64,000 bases of DNA. Origin: Nitrosarchaeum koreense MY1 (GTDB lineage: Archaea > Thermoproteota > Nitrososphaeria > Nitrososphaerales > Nitrosopumilaceae). The DNA lies in assembly GCF_000220175.1 (NCBI RefSeq), contig NZ_AFPU01000001.1, positions 1,543,696-1,607,695 of the forward strand. Direction: 5' to 3'. The notes under the pieces are model-generated. The model saw only the letters and a list, made by a program, of their open reading frames with translations. It was not told the DNA's origin and searched no databases. Of this stretch, positions 35,610 through 45,433 are shown one piece after another (position 1 is the stretch's first letter; each line of letters opens with the position of its first letter). Position numbers and translations under genes: made by a program.

Positions 35610-38600
35610 TTGTGTGTGATTAATAGAAATATTGGATTTGTTTTATCTACACTTTTGCTTGTTAGTTCTATGTTTTTCCCTTCTCTTCAAAATGTATATG
35701 CCGATGATACGATTACAATTTCTACAGATACTGTTTATGCTACTGATCAAGTTTTAACTAACACTAAAATAATTATTCAAAATAATGCAAAACTGGAAAT
35801 TGCATTTGGAACTACAATTACATTGCAAAGATCTAGTATAGAGATTAAACCTGGTAGTGAACTCATAATTGATGGAACACTTTTGTTTACTACACCATTT
35901 CATAGTAAACAATATTTGTTAAATACAGGTACACTAAATTTACGATGTGGACTTTATCCAGCTCCCACAAGTGCATTTAGTTATACAAATTTTGGAATAG
36001 GAACTGTGATAGATTCAGCATGTCCGGGTAATGTAGATAAAATAATTATTGATGGTAATGATGTTAGCATACAAATTGGAGAAAATGCAACAATCCCTGT
36101 TGGTAGAGATGCAATTATACTGCATACACTTTATGTAGCTGGATTAATTGATAATTTTGGTTCTGTCTCAAATCAAGGATTAGTAACTTTGGATAATGGT
36201 AAAGTTGTAAATTCTGGAACATGGACTAATGTATGCGATAATTTTGATTCTAGAGGTATTGTATCGTTAAATGGTGGAGTTTTTCAAGGAAATCCTGCAA
36301 AAAAAACTACTTGTGCATTACCAATAGCTTTACCAGATAATTATTCTGTAGATGAAGATGGAATTCTTTTAGTCTCTACACTAAATGGAGTCCTAAAAAA
36401 TGATAGTGATGCAGATAGTCCAACTCTTTTAGTTACCTTGGATACTATTTTACCGAAATTCGGCATTGTTAATCTTAATTCAGATGGAAGTTTTGAATAT
36501 GTTCCACAAACTGACTTTTTTGGAACTGATAAATTTTCATATAAAGTAGATGATGGAACTGATGGATTTGCTACAGCACTTGTTACAATTAATGTAATTC
36601 CTTCAAATGATCCACCAGTTGCAAATAATGATAGCATAACTGTGAATGAAGATTCATTGGCAACAAACATCAAAACTATCGTATTAAGTAATGATACAGA
36701 TCCTGATGGCGATGTTTTAACAATAACTAGTGCAGGACTAACAACAATTCCTAAGGGACTTGTATCTGTTATAAATGGTCAATTAACTTATAACTCAAAT
36801 TCACAATTTGAGTATCTTAAATCAGGACAAACAGGTACTGATTCATTTGAGTATACTGTTTCAGATGGACAATTGACTTCAACTGCTATAGTTACAGTGA
36901 CAATAACTGGTCAAAATGATAAGCCTGTAGCTTTACCAGATAATTATTCACTTAATCAAAATAGTGTATTATCTATCAGTGCTCCTGGATTGTTAGCTAA
37001 CGATAGTGATATTGATGGCAATACTCTCACTGCACTTTTTTATCTCCAACCACAATCAGGATCTGTTATAATTAATTCCGATGGTAGTTTTACTTATACT
37101 CCAAACATTGGTTTCTTTGGAACAGACACCATGTCGTATATTGTTTCTGATGGTATAATTAATCAATATGGAATAGGTGTTGTTACTTTTACAGTTATAG
37201 ACGTAATTCCTCCTATCATTATAGTAATTCCAATATCTGCTAACATTGAACTTGGTTCATCTCCACCCAGTCTCTTAAGCGGTGTAACCACAAACGATGG
37301 ATCACCTATAACTGTCACTGGTTCTGTAGATACTAACACAATAGGTGATTATGTAATCTATTATGATTCAACTGATATCAATGGTAATGCTGCAATTCAA
37401 CAAAGTAGAACATATCATGTTGTAGACACTGTTGCACCTAATGTGCCAGTAATTACATCTCCTGATGACGGTACATCCACATCTGATCCATCCCAAACAA
37501 TTACAGGCACTTCTGAACCAAACTCTACAATTGAAGTGTTTGTTAATGGTGCATCAACAGGTACAACAACAGCTAATTCTGCTGGAAACTGGTCCACTCA
37601 AATATCATTATCTGAAGGAACAAACATAGTTACTACAACTGCATTTGACGGTTTTAACACATCATCACCAAGTGAGCCAATTCATATCGTACTTGACACT
37701 GTTGCACCTATCATTATAGTAATTCCAATATCTGCTAACATTGAACTTGGTTCATCTCCACCCAGTCTCTTAAGCGGTGTAACCACAAACGATGGATCAC
37801 CTATAACTGTCACTGGTTCTGTAGATACTAACACAATAGGTGATTATGTAATCTATTATGATTCAACTGATATCAATGGTAATGCTGCAATTCAACAAAG
37901 TAGAACATATCATGTTGTAGACACTGTTGCACCTAATGTGCCAGTAATTACATCTCCTGATGACGGTACATCCACATCTGATCCATCCCAAACAATTACA
38001 GGCACTTCTGAACCAAACTCTACAATTGAAGTGTTTGTTAATGGTGCATCAACAGGTACAACAACAGCTAATTCTGCTGGAAACTGGTCCACTCAAATAT
38101 CATTATCTGAAGGAACAAACATAGTTACTACAACTGCATTTGACGGTTTTAACACATCATCACCAAGTGAGCCAATTCATATCGTACTTGACACTGTTGC
38201 ACCTATCATTATAGTAATTCCAATATCTGCTAACATTGAACTTGGTTCATCTCCACCCAGTCTCTTAAGCGGTGTAACCACAAACGATGGATCACCTATA
38301 ACTGTCACTGGTTCTGTAGATACTAACACAATAGGTGATTATGTAATCTATTATGATTCAACTGATATCAATGGTAATGCTGCAATTCAACAAAGTAGAA
38401 CATATCATGTTGTAGACACTGTTGCACCTAATGTGCCAGTAATTACATCTCCTGATGACGGTACATCCACATCTGATCCATCCCAAACAATTACAGGCAC
38501 TTCTGAACCAAACTCTACAATTGAAGTGTTTGTTAATGGTGCATCAACAGGTACAACAACAGCTAATTCTGCTGGAAACTGGTCCACTCAAATATCATTA

Positions 38601-39608
38601 TCTGAAGGAACAAACATAGTTACTACAACTGCATTTGACGGTTTTAACACATCATCACCAAGTGAGCCAATTCATATCGTACTTGACACTGTTGCACCTA
38701 ATGTGCCAGTAATTACATCTCCTGATGACGGTACATCCACATCTGATCCATCCCAAACAATTACAGGCACTTCTGAACCAAACTCTACAATTGAAGTGTT
38801 TGTTAATGGTGCATCAACAGGTACAACAACAGCTAATTCTGCTGGAAACTGGTCCACTCAAATATCATTATCTGAAGGAACAAACATAGTTACTACAACT
38901 GCATTTGACGGTTTTAACACATCATCACCAAGTGAACCAATTCATATTACACTAACAGTTGTAAACTCACTTCTTCAACAAAAACTAGCCTTAATTGAAC
39001 AATTAGAAAATTTGATTAATTCAGCTCAAGATGATAAAACCAAAAAAGAACTTAAAAAAACAATTAAAGAACTTAGAAAAGGAGCTGATTCAAAACTTTA
39101 TTCTCAAGATGGAAACAGCTTTTTAGATAAAAAGAATGCAATAAAGGCTCTCAAATATGACAAACAAGGAATTAAACATCTAGTAAATATTTACCATAAA
39201 GGACACGAATCTAATTCATTCAAATCTGAATTAGCAGAAATTACTATTGAACTACTAAGAATTGACAAACAGCTAATCATCAACACTTACATTGGTACTC
39301 ATAACTTACGTGAAGGAACTCTAGAAAACTTCATAAGTTCATTACGATATGTTGATGCCGAAACTAATTCTGAATTTGATGATGATCTTTCAGAATATGA
39401 TGACAATATGATTGAAAACTTTGGTCAATCATGGAATAAAATAATACATGATAAAGACGCCAAAAAATTAGTTAAAGAAAAAATGTCATGGAAAGAATTT
39501 GTTGATAAATTAAAATCTGAAGGAAAATGGGATAAGGCAGAAGAAAAAGCAGAAAAGAAGGCACAAAAGGCAGAAGAAAAAGCAGAAAAGAAAACACCTA
39601 AGAAATAA
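35610..39608 (+). CDS. Large repetitive surface protein with Ig-like domains
   Basis: A 1332-residue exported protein. A signal peptide (LSTLLLVSSMFFPSLQNVYA) is followed by a beta region, three cadherin-like/VCBS-type domains (about 235-535; each has NDSD and GTD-FSY-type motifs), then alternating DUF5011-like A units and Ig-like B units in the order A-B-A-B-A-B-B (about 535-1115), and a helical, very Lys/Glu-rich C-terminus. No C-terminal transmembrane helix, so it may bind the S-layer. Start GTG 35610 or 35616; GTTATATG about 27 nt upstream is a TATA box. The DNA of the repeats is almost identical, see the repeat entry. Confidence 0.85.
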   Translation: MCVINRNIGFVLSTLLLVSSMFFPSLQNVYADDTITISTDTVYATDQVLTNTKIIIQNNAKLEIAFGTTITLQRSSIEIKPGSELIIDGTLLFTTPFHSKQYLLNTGTLNLRCGLYPAPTSAFSYTNFGIGTVIDSACPGNVDKIIIDGNDVSIQIGENATIPVGRDAIILHTLYVAGLIDNFGSVSNQGLVTLDNGKVVNSGTWTNVCDNFDSRGIVSLNGGVFQGNPAKKTTCALPIALPDNYSVDEDGILLVSTLNGVLKNDSDADSPTLLVTLDTILPKFGIVNLNSDGSFEYVPQTDFFGTDKFSYKVDDGTDGFATALVTINVIPSNDPPVANNDSITVNEDSLATNIKTIVLSNDTDPDGDVLTITSAGLTTIPKGLVSVINGQLTYNSNSQFEYLKSGQTGTDSFEYTVSDGQLTSTAIVTVTITGQNDKPVALPDNYSLNQNSVLSISAPGLLANDSDIDGNTLTALFYLQPQSGSVIINSDGSFTYTPNIGFFGTDTMSYIVSDGIINQYGIGVVTFTVIDVIPPIIIVIPISANIELGSSPPSLLSGVTTNDGSPITVTGSVDTNTIGDYVIYYDSTDINGNAAIQQSRTYHVVDTVAPNVPVITSPDDGTSTSDPSQTITGTSEPNSTIEVFVNGASTGTTTANSAGNWSTQISLSEGTNIVTTTAFDGFNTSSPSEPIHIVLDTVAPIIIVIPISANIELGSSPPSLLSGVTTNDGSPITVTGSVDTNTIGDYVIYYDSTDINGNAAIQQSRTYHVVDTVAPNVPVITSPDDGTSTSDPSQTITGTSEPNSTIEVFVNGASTGTTTANSAGNWSTQISLSEGTNIVTTTAFDGFNTSSPSEPIHIVLDTVAPIIIVIPISANIELGSSPPSLLSGVTTNDGSPITVTGSVDTNTIGDYVIYYDSTDINGNAAIQQSRTYHVVDTVAPNVPVITSPDDGTSTSDPSQTITGTSEPNSTIEVFVNGASTGTTTANSAGNWSTQISLSEGTNIVTTTAFDGFNTSSPSEPIHIVLDTVAPNVPVITSPDDGTSTSDPSQTITGTSEPNSTIEVFVNGASTGTTTANSAGNWSTQISLSEGTNIVTTTAFDGFNTSSPSEPIHITLTVVNSLLQQKLALIEQLENLINSAQDDKTKKELKKTIKELRKGADSKLYSQDGNSFLDKKNAIKALKYDKQGIKHLVNIYHKGHESNSFKSELAEITIELLRIDKQLIINTYIGTHNLREGTLENFISSLRYVDAETNSEFDDDLSEYDDNMIENFGQSWNKIIHDKDAKKLVKEKMSWKEFVDKLKSEGKWDKAEEKAEKKAQKAEEKAEKKTPKK
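37212..38945 (+). repeat. 495-bp tandem Ig-domain array (A-B-A-B-A-B-B)
   Basis: A units are 228 bp (starts 37212, 37707, 38202) and B units 267 bp (37440, 37935, 38430, 38697). The copies look identical at DNA level over nearly all their length; the last B differs only near its end (from about 38936). This implies recent amplification or gene conversion. Confidence 0.95.
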
Positions 39609-39716
39609 TCCAAACAATCACTGAACAACTAACACCAGAAAAATCTTGTTAATCATCAAAGAAATTTTTATTTGAAAATATTCATAAAAATTTACAAATA
39701 AAACCATTATTTTTTA

Positions 39717-40106
39717 TTATTGAATAATTGATATTGGATTTTTAGATTCTGTATCTAAAGAAATTCTTTGGCCGTTTTGAAATGATGCAAACTCTTCATC
39801 AGAAACTATCACAAGTGGAATATTTGATAATGCACAACCACTTGCAACTGTAAGATCAGCTTTCTGACAAATCATTGCAGAAGGTGCTGTATTGTTGGTT
39901 TTTATTGAATAGATTGTATATGCACCTACACTACTACCTACTCCTGATGGAAATACTAGCATTGAATTTTTAATAGATTTATTAAATAATTCATGATTTT
40001 TATCACTAATAATTCCTGTATTCTTGTCTACTGTTCCTAAAAAATTAATTGGCATATTTGATTTTAATATGATTCCTTCTACTTTACCTTTAACAAGAAT
40101 TTTCAA
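39717..40106 (-). CDS. AcnX small subunit (phosphomevalonate dehydratase, DUF126)
   Basis: A 129-residue swivel-domain protein of the aconitase-X family, with FPSGVGSSVGAYTIY, the usual DUF126 motif. With the large subunit (40103-41257) it forms the enzyme that dehydrates 5-phosphomevalonate in the archaeal mevalonate pathway, toward lipid isoprenoids. Its TTG start overlaps the large-subunit stop (TTGA). Confidence 0.85.
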   Translation of the reverse strand: MKILVKGKVEGIILKSNMPINFLGTVDKNTGIISDKNHELFNKSIKNSMLVFPSGVGSSVGAYTIYSIKTNNTAPSAMICQKADLTVASGCALSNIPLVIVSDEEFASFQNGQRISLDTESKNPISIIQ

Positions 40107-41257
40107 TTCGTTTCATCTTCAATTATTTGTGACAGTGATTTTAGATTTACATCTACACCATTTGAATTTTTTAGATAAAATGCTCCCTTGATACTATTTG
40201 TAGTTACAGCATCTACATCATTTTTGGTAATAAGTGGAGTTAAACATGTACAACAATCAGAAAGAATTTCACACCCTGCACGCTCTAATTCATTTATGTA
40301 TCCTATCTTCCTTGCTTGCTCCTTGACAGTTCTTGGACAGAAAATCATGCATCTTTTTGTAAATGATCTACCTTTTAACTTACCAACAAGATCAGATATT
40401 TCTTCTAAACCTAATTGAGGACTACCAAGTGTAATTAAATCACCTTTTTCAGATGTGTTTAACTCGTCATGAATATTTTGCATTTCCTTTTCATCAAAAT
40501 CAACTTTTTCACAATTAGCATCTCCATCTCCAAAAAGAAACTTGGCGCAAGTTCCAGAAGTTCCCATTCCTCCACACATTGCTTTACACTGTCTTTTGTC
40601 CATATCTTCAAGACCTGAAATATTTACAGAAGTATCACCAACCTTTCCAGCAAAAAATCCAAGCATACCATATGTTAACTCGTTTGGATTTTTCACTTTC
40701 ATTCTTATAGTGATATTTGGAGAATCATCTTTTCGTAATGAAGAGTATGGACTTTTTCCTGTAATTGCACTCGCAAGTGCACTAAACGCACTTTCTTTGT
40801 TTGTCTTAAGATTGTCATACGAGTTTGCATGAATTGCAGCATTACTTTCTGCAAACGCTACTTGAGTTCCTTCTTTTGGAATATCAAAAATCTCGTAAGG
40901 AATACATGAAAAGGAAGGAGTAACACCCATTGTTTCATAAGAATTTTTAATTGATAATTGTTTTGAAATGAAATTTTTATCTAAATTGTAATTTTCAACA
41001 TTGTCAATATCAAACCCCATAGGGTTTAGAGTTGTTCTTACTTTAACTCTGGCATTCTTACTTATATTTGAGAGAAATTCCTCACCTGCATCTCCAATCG
41101 TATTGTAGTTGACTCCTGATAGATGTGCCCACTCTATTGGTACTAGTTTTTCTGCATCAACTGCTTCACCTGTAGCTACCAAAATTCTATATGCCATCTG
41201 CATTATTTCACCTTGTTCGCCTTTTAGAGCAGATTCTTCCTCTCTAGTTAATTCCAC
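40103..41257 (-). CDS. AcnX large subunit (phosphomevalonate dehydratase, DUF521)
   Basis: A 384-residue aconitase-X catalytic subunit. Conserved cysteines for the iron-sulfur cluster lie in KAMCGGMGTSGTC, CMIFCP and SDCCTC. It begins at GTG 41257. Members of this group act either as phosphomevalonate dehydratase or in hydroxyproline catabolism; in an archaeon, the mevalonate role is the likely one. It overlaps the small subunit by 4 bp. Confidence 0.88.
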   Translation of the reverse strand: MELTREEESALKGEQGEIMQMAYRILVATGEAVDAEKLVPIEWAHLSGVNYNTIGDAGEEFLSNISKNARVKVRTTLNPMGFDIDNVENYNLDKNFISKQLSIKNSYETMGVTPSFSCIPYEIFDIPKEGTQVAFAESNAAIHANSYDNLKTNKESAFSALASAITGKSPYSSLRKDDSPNITIRMKVKNPNELTYGMLGFFAGKVGDTSVNISGLEDMDKRQCKAMCGGMGTSGTCAKFLFGDGDANCEKVDFDEKEMQNIHDELNTSEKGDLITLGSPQLGLEEISDLVGKLKGRSFTKRCMIFCPRTVKEQARKIGYINELERAGCEILSDCCTCLTPLITKNDVDAVTTNSIKGAFYLKNSNGVDVNLKSLSQIIEDETN

Positions 41258-41305
41258 ACGACATATTGATTATTACAGATATAATACTTGTACGTAGAAT
41301 ATTAC

Positions 41306-41959
41306 ATGAACATGGAAAAAATTATTCATGGAATGATGTCTACTATGAATTCTGTAAAACCACCAAGAATGACTGCTTTGCGAGAATTACATGAGGCCGA
41401 AACAGGAAATTTTAGTATTTTAATTGGAACAATATTATCTGCACGAACAAAGGACGAAACTACCACTAAAGCAGTAAAGATGCTATTTTCAAAGTACAAA
41501 ACTCCAAAGGAGCTAGCTAATGCCAAAGTAAAAGATATTGAAAAAATAATTAGATCCATCGGATTTTATCATGTAAAATCCAGAAGAATCATCGAAGTCT
41601 CAAAAATTATAGATTCAAAGTATAGTGGAATAGTTCCTGATACACTTGATGAATTAATCCAACTTCCTGGAGTAGGAAGAAAAACAGCAAACTGTGTATT
41701 AGTATACGCATTTGATAAGCCTGCAATTCCTGTTGACATTCATGTACATAGAATATCTAATAGATTGGGATTAGTAAATACAAAATCTCCTGAGGAAACT
41801 GAACTAGTATTAATGAAAAAAATTCCAAAAAAATACTGGATTAAAATTAATGATACTTTTGTAATGTATGGACAAAATATCTGCAAACCTATTAATCCAA
41901 TGTGTAATGTTTGTAAAATTAAAAAAAATTGCAAGTATTATATAGAAAATAATATTTAA
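41306..41959 (+). CDS. nth: Endonuclease III (DNA glycosylase/AP lyase)
   Basis: About 217 residues of the HhH-GPD superfamily: helix-hairpin-helix LPGVGRKTANCV with the catalytic Lys, catalytic Asp in VDIHVHR, and a C-terminal 4Fe-4S loop with Cys in CKPINPMCNVC...NC. It removes oxidised pyrimidines and nicks the abasic site. The ATG at 41306 fits the family N-terminus; a TTG at 41288 is also in frame. Divergent from the AcnX genes. Confidence 0.93.
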   Translation: MNMEKIIHGMMSTMNSVKPPRMTALRELHEAETGNFSILIGTILSARTKDETTTKAVKMLFSKYKTPKELANAKVKDIEKIIRSIGFYHVKSRRIIEVSKIIDSKYSGIVPDTLDELIQLPGVGRKTANCVLVYAFDKPAIPVDIHVHRISNRLGLVNTKSPEETELVLMKKIPKKYWIKINDTFVMYGQNICKPINPMCNVCKIKKNCKYYIENNI

Positions 41960-41996
41960 AAATAAAAGAAAAAGATTGGGTTTTAAAAATTCAATC

Positions 41997-42695
41997 TTAT
42001 CCTACAGTAATTGTCCATTTTACAGACAAGCTATCACCACTTGATACAGTAATTCCTGTGTCAGTGTTTAGATCTTGTACTGAAAACATGCTAGCTGTTC
42101 CTAGTGATGTACATTGTCCATTTCCGTCTTTTGCTGCATTATCTCCGTTAAAGATACCTGATTGCATAATTGGACCTGTTGCATTACTAGCACCAAAATT
42201 AAATGGCGCACTAGTTGTGTCCAAGACTACAATTGTTCCTGTTCCAGTAACTGCTGGTGTAAAACTAGGTACTACTTGTTTTCTTGCCATTTCACCATCA
42301 ACTGTAGAAGATGCACAACCTGAACCTCCAGTTAATTCTAGAGCAGATAATGTATTAACTGGTGTTCCAGCGGAAGTATAGTTTCCAATAGCAATGTATT
42401 GGAATTCATTATTTCCTCCTGGACATACAGTACCGGTAGAGTTTTCAAATACATGACGAGCAACACAATCTTTACCTCCAATTACTACGATATTATCGCC
42501 TTGAAGATACTGTTTGATTGCGCCTGAATCATCTAGTACTTTATACTCAACATGACCTAACATGTCAAATCCTGCTTGTGTTTGTGGAGCAGCTGAAACC
42601 ATCATTGAGGTTGCAGATACGCCACTTAGACTAATTGTTCCCAGGCCTATTCCGAATATGCCTGCAAACAACACGATCGTTTTTAATCTATTCAT
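41997..42695 (-). CDS. Secreted protein, thaumarchaeal type
   Basis: A 232-residue exported protein: signal peptide (IVLFAGIFGIGLGTISLSG), then a Gly/Ser/Thr-rich beta-type mature part with four Cys that could form disulfides (CVARH, TVCPGG, GSGCAS, GQCTSL). The tail SVKWTITVG is typical of a beta sandwich. No transmembrane anchor. Proteins of this style are common on thaumarchaeal surfaces; the function is unknown. Confidence 0.7.
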   Translation of the reverse strand: MNRLKTIVLFAGIFGIGLGTISLSGVSATSMMVSAAPQTQAGFDMLGHVEYKVLDDSGAIKQYLQGDNIVVIGGKDCVARHVFENSTGTVCPGGNNEFQYIAIGNYTSAGTPVNTLSALELTGGSGCASSTVDGEMARKQVVPSFTPAVTGTGTIVVLDTTSAPFNFGASNATGPIMQSGIFNGDNAAKDGNGQCTSLGTASMFSVQDLNTDTGITVSSGDSLSVKWTITVG

Positions 42696-42770
42696 TAAGG
42701 TACCATGTGTTTAACTATATTATTAGTTGCTTGGCAAAAAATGCTCACTAGATGATCCAATTTGGTATAT

Positions 42771-42968
42771 TTACGGTGTTTTGAGACCAATAGATTCCGA
42801 TAGCTCTATTGTGATATTTTTGCCAGTTTGAGGCACTTCAATAGGTTCTATCTCAATTTCTGAAATTTGCCCATTATTGTTTGTTGATGATAACGATATT
42901 GTGATCCCAATACCAATTATGACAATTCCAACAATAATTCCAATGATGACAGATTTATTCACAAACAC
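42771..42968 (-). CDS. Small single-helix membrane protein
   Basis: A 65-residue protein: an N-terminal helix (IIGIIVGIVIIGIGITISL) then a short, acidic/polar exterior tail. The start is GTG 42968 or 42962. It precedes the secreted protein at 41997 on the same strand. No family recognised. Confidence 0.5.
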   Translation of the reverse strand: MFVNKSVIIGIIVGIVIIGIGITISLSSTNNNGQISEIEIEPIEVPQTGKNITIELSESIGLKTP

Positions 42969-43044
42969 ATTATTTCACACATGTCTATAAACATGCCTAA
43001 AAATATAGCTTGATTTTTTATATTTCTTCGTAATTAATTCAGCA

Positions 43045-43836
43045 ATGAAGTTTAACAAATTTTTTTATTTTTTGATTACATCATTGATGGCTTTACCAAT
43101 TCTTCCAATCTATGCATCTACTGATCCCATACTGATCACATATTCTTCAAACATACAAAATGTAGTCTTTGATGGTAAATGGACAAACCAAATAGAGTGG
43201 AAGGCATCAAGTGATAACATGTTTTCATATGATAATAATGAAACAGTAATACATTTACGAACTGCTCATCATGAAAATTTTATCTATGTATTTGTTGATC
43301 CAATTACTGATCATACTTTAGATTATAACATGGATAAATCTATGATTTGTTTTGATGGAAAAAATAATAAAAATATGATTCCGGATAAAGATGATTATTG
43401 TTTTTCAGTTCTACTTGGAGAAAAACAAGGAACAATTCAACAAGGTCTTGATAATTCAAAGTATCAATTTACAAATAACTCCGAATTTATTGCAGTCAGC
43501 TCTATTTCAGACGAGAATGATCGATATACAAAGATTCCACATCCAAGCTATGAATTTAAAATTCCAATTGAATTACTAAATCGTTCTGATAACTATGGAT
43601 TCTATCTTTCAGTTTATGATGCAAGTTTGAATAAATATTATTCATGGCCTAAAAATTCTACACAACAAAATTCATCAGATGTTCCACTTCCATCGCAATG
43701 GGGCGATATTGTCTCCCCTGACAAATCGCTTCCAGAATTGAATCTACCAATTCTGATATTTACCATATCGATTTTTACAATTATTCTAATACAATTAAAA
43801 ATCAAGACTAGAATTTTTGGTTCTTTCAGATTCTGA
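43045..43836 (+). CDS. Secreted DOMON/CBM9-like protein with membrane anchor
   Basis: A 263-residue protein: signal peptide (FLITSLMALPILPIYA), a beta domain (VVFDGKWTNQIEWK, NFIYVFVDP, FKIPIELL) resembling the CBM9/DOMON sandwich, and a C-terminal transmembrane helix (LPILIFTISIFTIILI). In other organisms these domains bind haem or sugar. No catalytic domain. The resemblance is by pattern, not by search. Confidence 0.65.
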   Translation: MKFNKFFYFLITSLMALPILPIYASTDPILITYSSNIQNVVFDGKWTNQIEWKASSDNMFSYDNNETVIHLRTAHHENFIYVFVDPITDHTLDYNMDKSMICFDGKNNKNMIPDKDDYCFSVLLGEKQGTIQQGLDNSKYQFTNNSEFIAVSSISDENDRYTKIPHPSYEFKIPIELLNRSDNYGFYLSVYDASLNKYYSWPKNSTQQNSSDVPLPSQWGDIVSPDKSLPELNLPILIFTISIFTIILIQLKIKTRIFGSFRF

Positions 43837-43919
43837 TATATTCAATGTCTACCTATTTTTTAAATAATTAATTATTTGATTAAAATAAAATAAAAAGTGA
43901 CAATCGTCTTTCCAAACTT

Positions 43920-44567
43920 CTAATATGTAGAAGTTGAAGATTGAGACGATAGTCCAGTTGAAGTTGGTACAGATGGGAATTTATCTCCAATCTGTTGCTC
44001 TGCTACTGCAGATGCTTCTTGAAGAATTCTTTCGGTTTCCTCACTTGAAGCGCCAGTCTCCATGCTAAATGAGTCTCCTGCCAAGGAGTCCATCATTAGA
44101 CCATTGAGTGTCTGTGTCATGGAATTCAATTCTGAGTCTGCTTCAGGCATAAATCTTCCTAGTGATGACTTCAATCCCTTCATTGTAGACATCGCTGGGC
44201 CGATTGCTACCATAGCATCGCCTAGATCATGAATAGTTGTCAGTCTTAATTGGACTTGTTCCAATGACATTCTTGCATTGCCGAGCATCTTTGTAACCTT
44301 ACGAATTTCAGCTAATTCGTTTGACAAAACTCTGCTTGTACTGGTATCATGTTGTTGCATTGCAGTCACGACTCTTTGGAAGAGTTGCGCGTCTCTTTCA
44401 CGTAGTTTTCCAAGCATCGAGTCCATTTTTGATATCTGGACTTGTAGTTTGTTTACTGCCGTTTGGATTCGTGGTTTTAATGCACCTTGAGGTTTTATAG
44501 TCTCACGGAGTTTATCGGTTACACCTGGTGTCTCTTGTCGAGCCCAAGTTTTATCGAAGTTTGGCAT
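43920..44567 (-). CDS. cdvB: ESCRT-III-like protein CdvB
   Basis: A 215-residue Snf7-fold protein: WARQETPGVTDKL, long helices with QISKMDSMLGKLRERDAQL, and a C-terminal segment near FPSVPTS that may bind CdvC. It shares the layout and many residues with 18892-19530, so they are paralogues. Such proteins form filaments at the division site. cdvA and cdvC are not in the window. Confidence 0.92.
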   Translation of the reverse strand: MPNFDKTWARQETPGVTDKLRETIKPQGALKPRIQTAVNKLQVQISKMDSMLGKLRERDAQLFQRVVTAMQQHDTSTSRVLSNELAEIRKVTKMLGNARMSLEQVQLRLTTIHDLGDAMVAIGPAMSTMKGLKSSLGRFMPEADSELNSMTQTLNGLMMDSLAGDSFSMETGASSEETERILQEASAVAEQQIGDKFPSVPTSTGLSSQSSTSTY

Positions 44568-44671
44568 GTTAGGTGATTTAGAAGTTAGCTCTTAATGGAC
44601 AGAGTAAATTTAGATAAACATTAGAGTAAATTTAGCTAACAAACTAATTCTAGATAGATATTTAACAAATT

Positions 44672-45433
44672 ATGGTTAGAATTGTAGTTTTTGATTCTGG
44701 ATTAGGCTCGTTATCAATAATTACTGCAATACAAAAAATCTGCAAATCAGAGATTATCTACTTTGCAGACCAGAAAAATTTTCCTTATGGGAAAAAATCT
44801 AAAAAAGAATTAGAATTGATAATTAAAAAAACTTTGAATCTATTAGAAGAAAAATTTTCCCCAGATCTAATTGTAATGGCATCAAATACACCAAGTTTAA
44901 TGGTAAAAACTAAAAATAAAAAAATAATCAAAGTATATCCTCCTCTTAGAGAAGCTATGAATCTTTCTAAGACAAAAAATATTGCACTACTTGGAACAAA
45001 AACTGTTGTTGCAAGTAAGAGCTTATCAAATTATATAAAAAAATTTAATTTTCCTAAAGTTAATAAAATTTACAAAATAAATTCTTCATTACTTGTTAAT
45101 CTTGTAGAATCAAATAAATTCATCACAAATAAATTAATCAGTAGAAAGATTATTAAAAAAATTCTTAATAACATTTTAAAAAACAAAATAGATGTAGCTA
45201 CTTTATCAAGCACCCACTTATCTTTTTTAAAACCATTATTAGAGTTAGAATTTCCAGAAGTAAAGTTTGTTGATCCTTCTTATATCGTAGCACACAAAGT
45301 ACTTGCAAACATTGAAAACAATAACTCCAAGAAAAATACCCTTAAGATTTTTACGTCTGGAAACGTAAAACAATTCCAGAATAATTTAATTAAACTTGGG
45401 ATAAAGAATAAAGTTAATTTCTTGTCTACTTGA
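44672..45433 (+). CDS. Asp/Glu racemase-family protein lacking catalytic Cys
   Basis: A 253-residue protein with the MurI layout: FDSGLGSLS at the start, NFPYGKKS, then MASNTPS and LSSTHLSFL. In active glutamate racemases these last two read ACNT(A/S) and GCTH; here both catalytic cysteines are Ser (Ser71 and Ser180). The first Asp and the Thr-His remain. It therefore probably does not racemise by the usual two-thiol route. Thaumarchaea have no peptidoglycan, so a D-Glu role was not expected. It overlaps the convergent cobM/cbiF gene by 8 bp. Confidence 0.75.
   Translation: MVRIVVFDSGLGSLSIITAIQKICKSEIIYFADQKNFPYGKKSKKELELIIKKTLNLLEEKFSPDLIVMASNTPSLMVKTKNKKIIKVYPPLREAMNLSKTKNIALLGTKTVVASKSLSNYIKKFNFPKVNKIYKINSSLLVNLVESNKFITNKLISRKIIKKILNNILKNKIDVATLSSTHLSFLKPLLELEFPEVKFVDPSYIVAHKVLANIENNNSKKNTLKIFTSGNVKQFQNNLIKLGIKNKVNFLST

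Noticed and set aside
37415..38857. Four identical minus-strand frames of about 60 codons
   Set aside because: Antisense shadows of the Ig-domain repeat.
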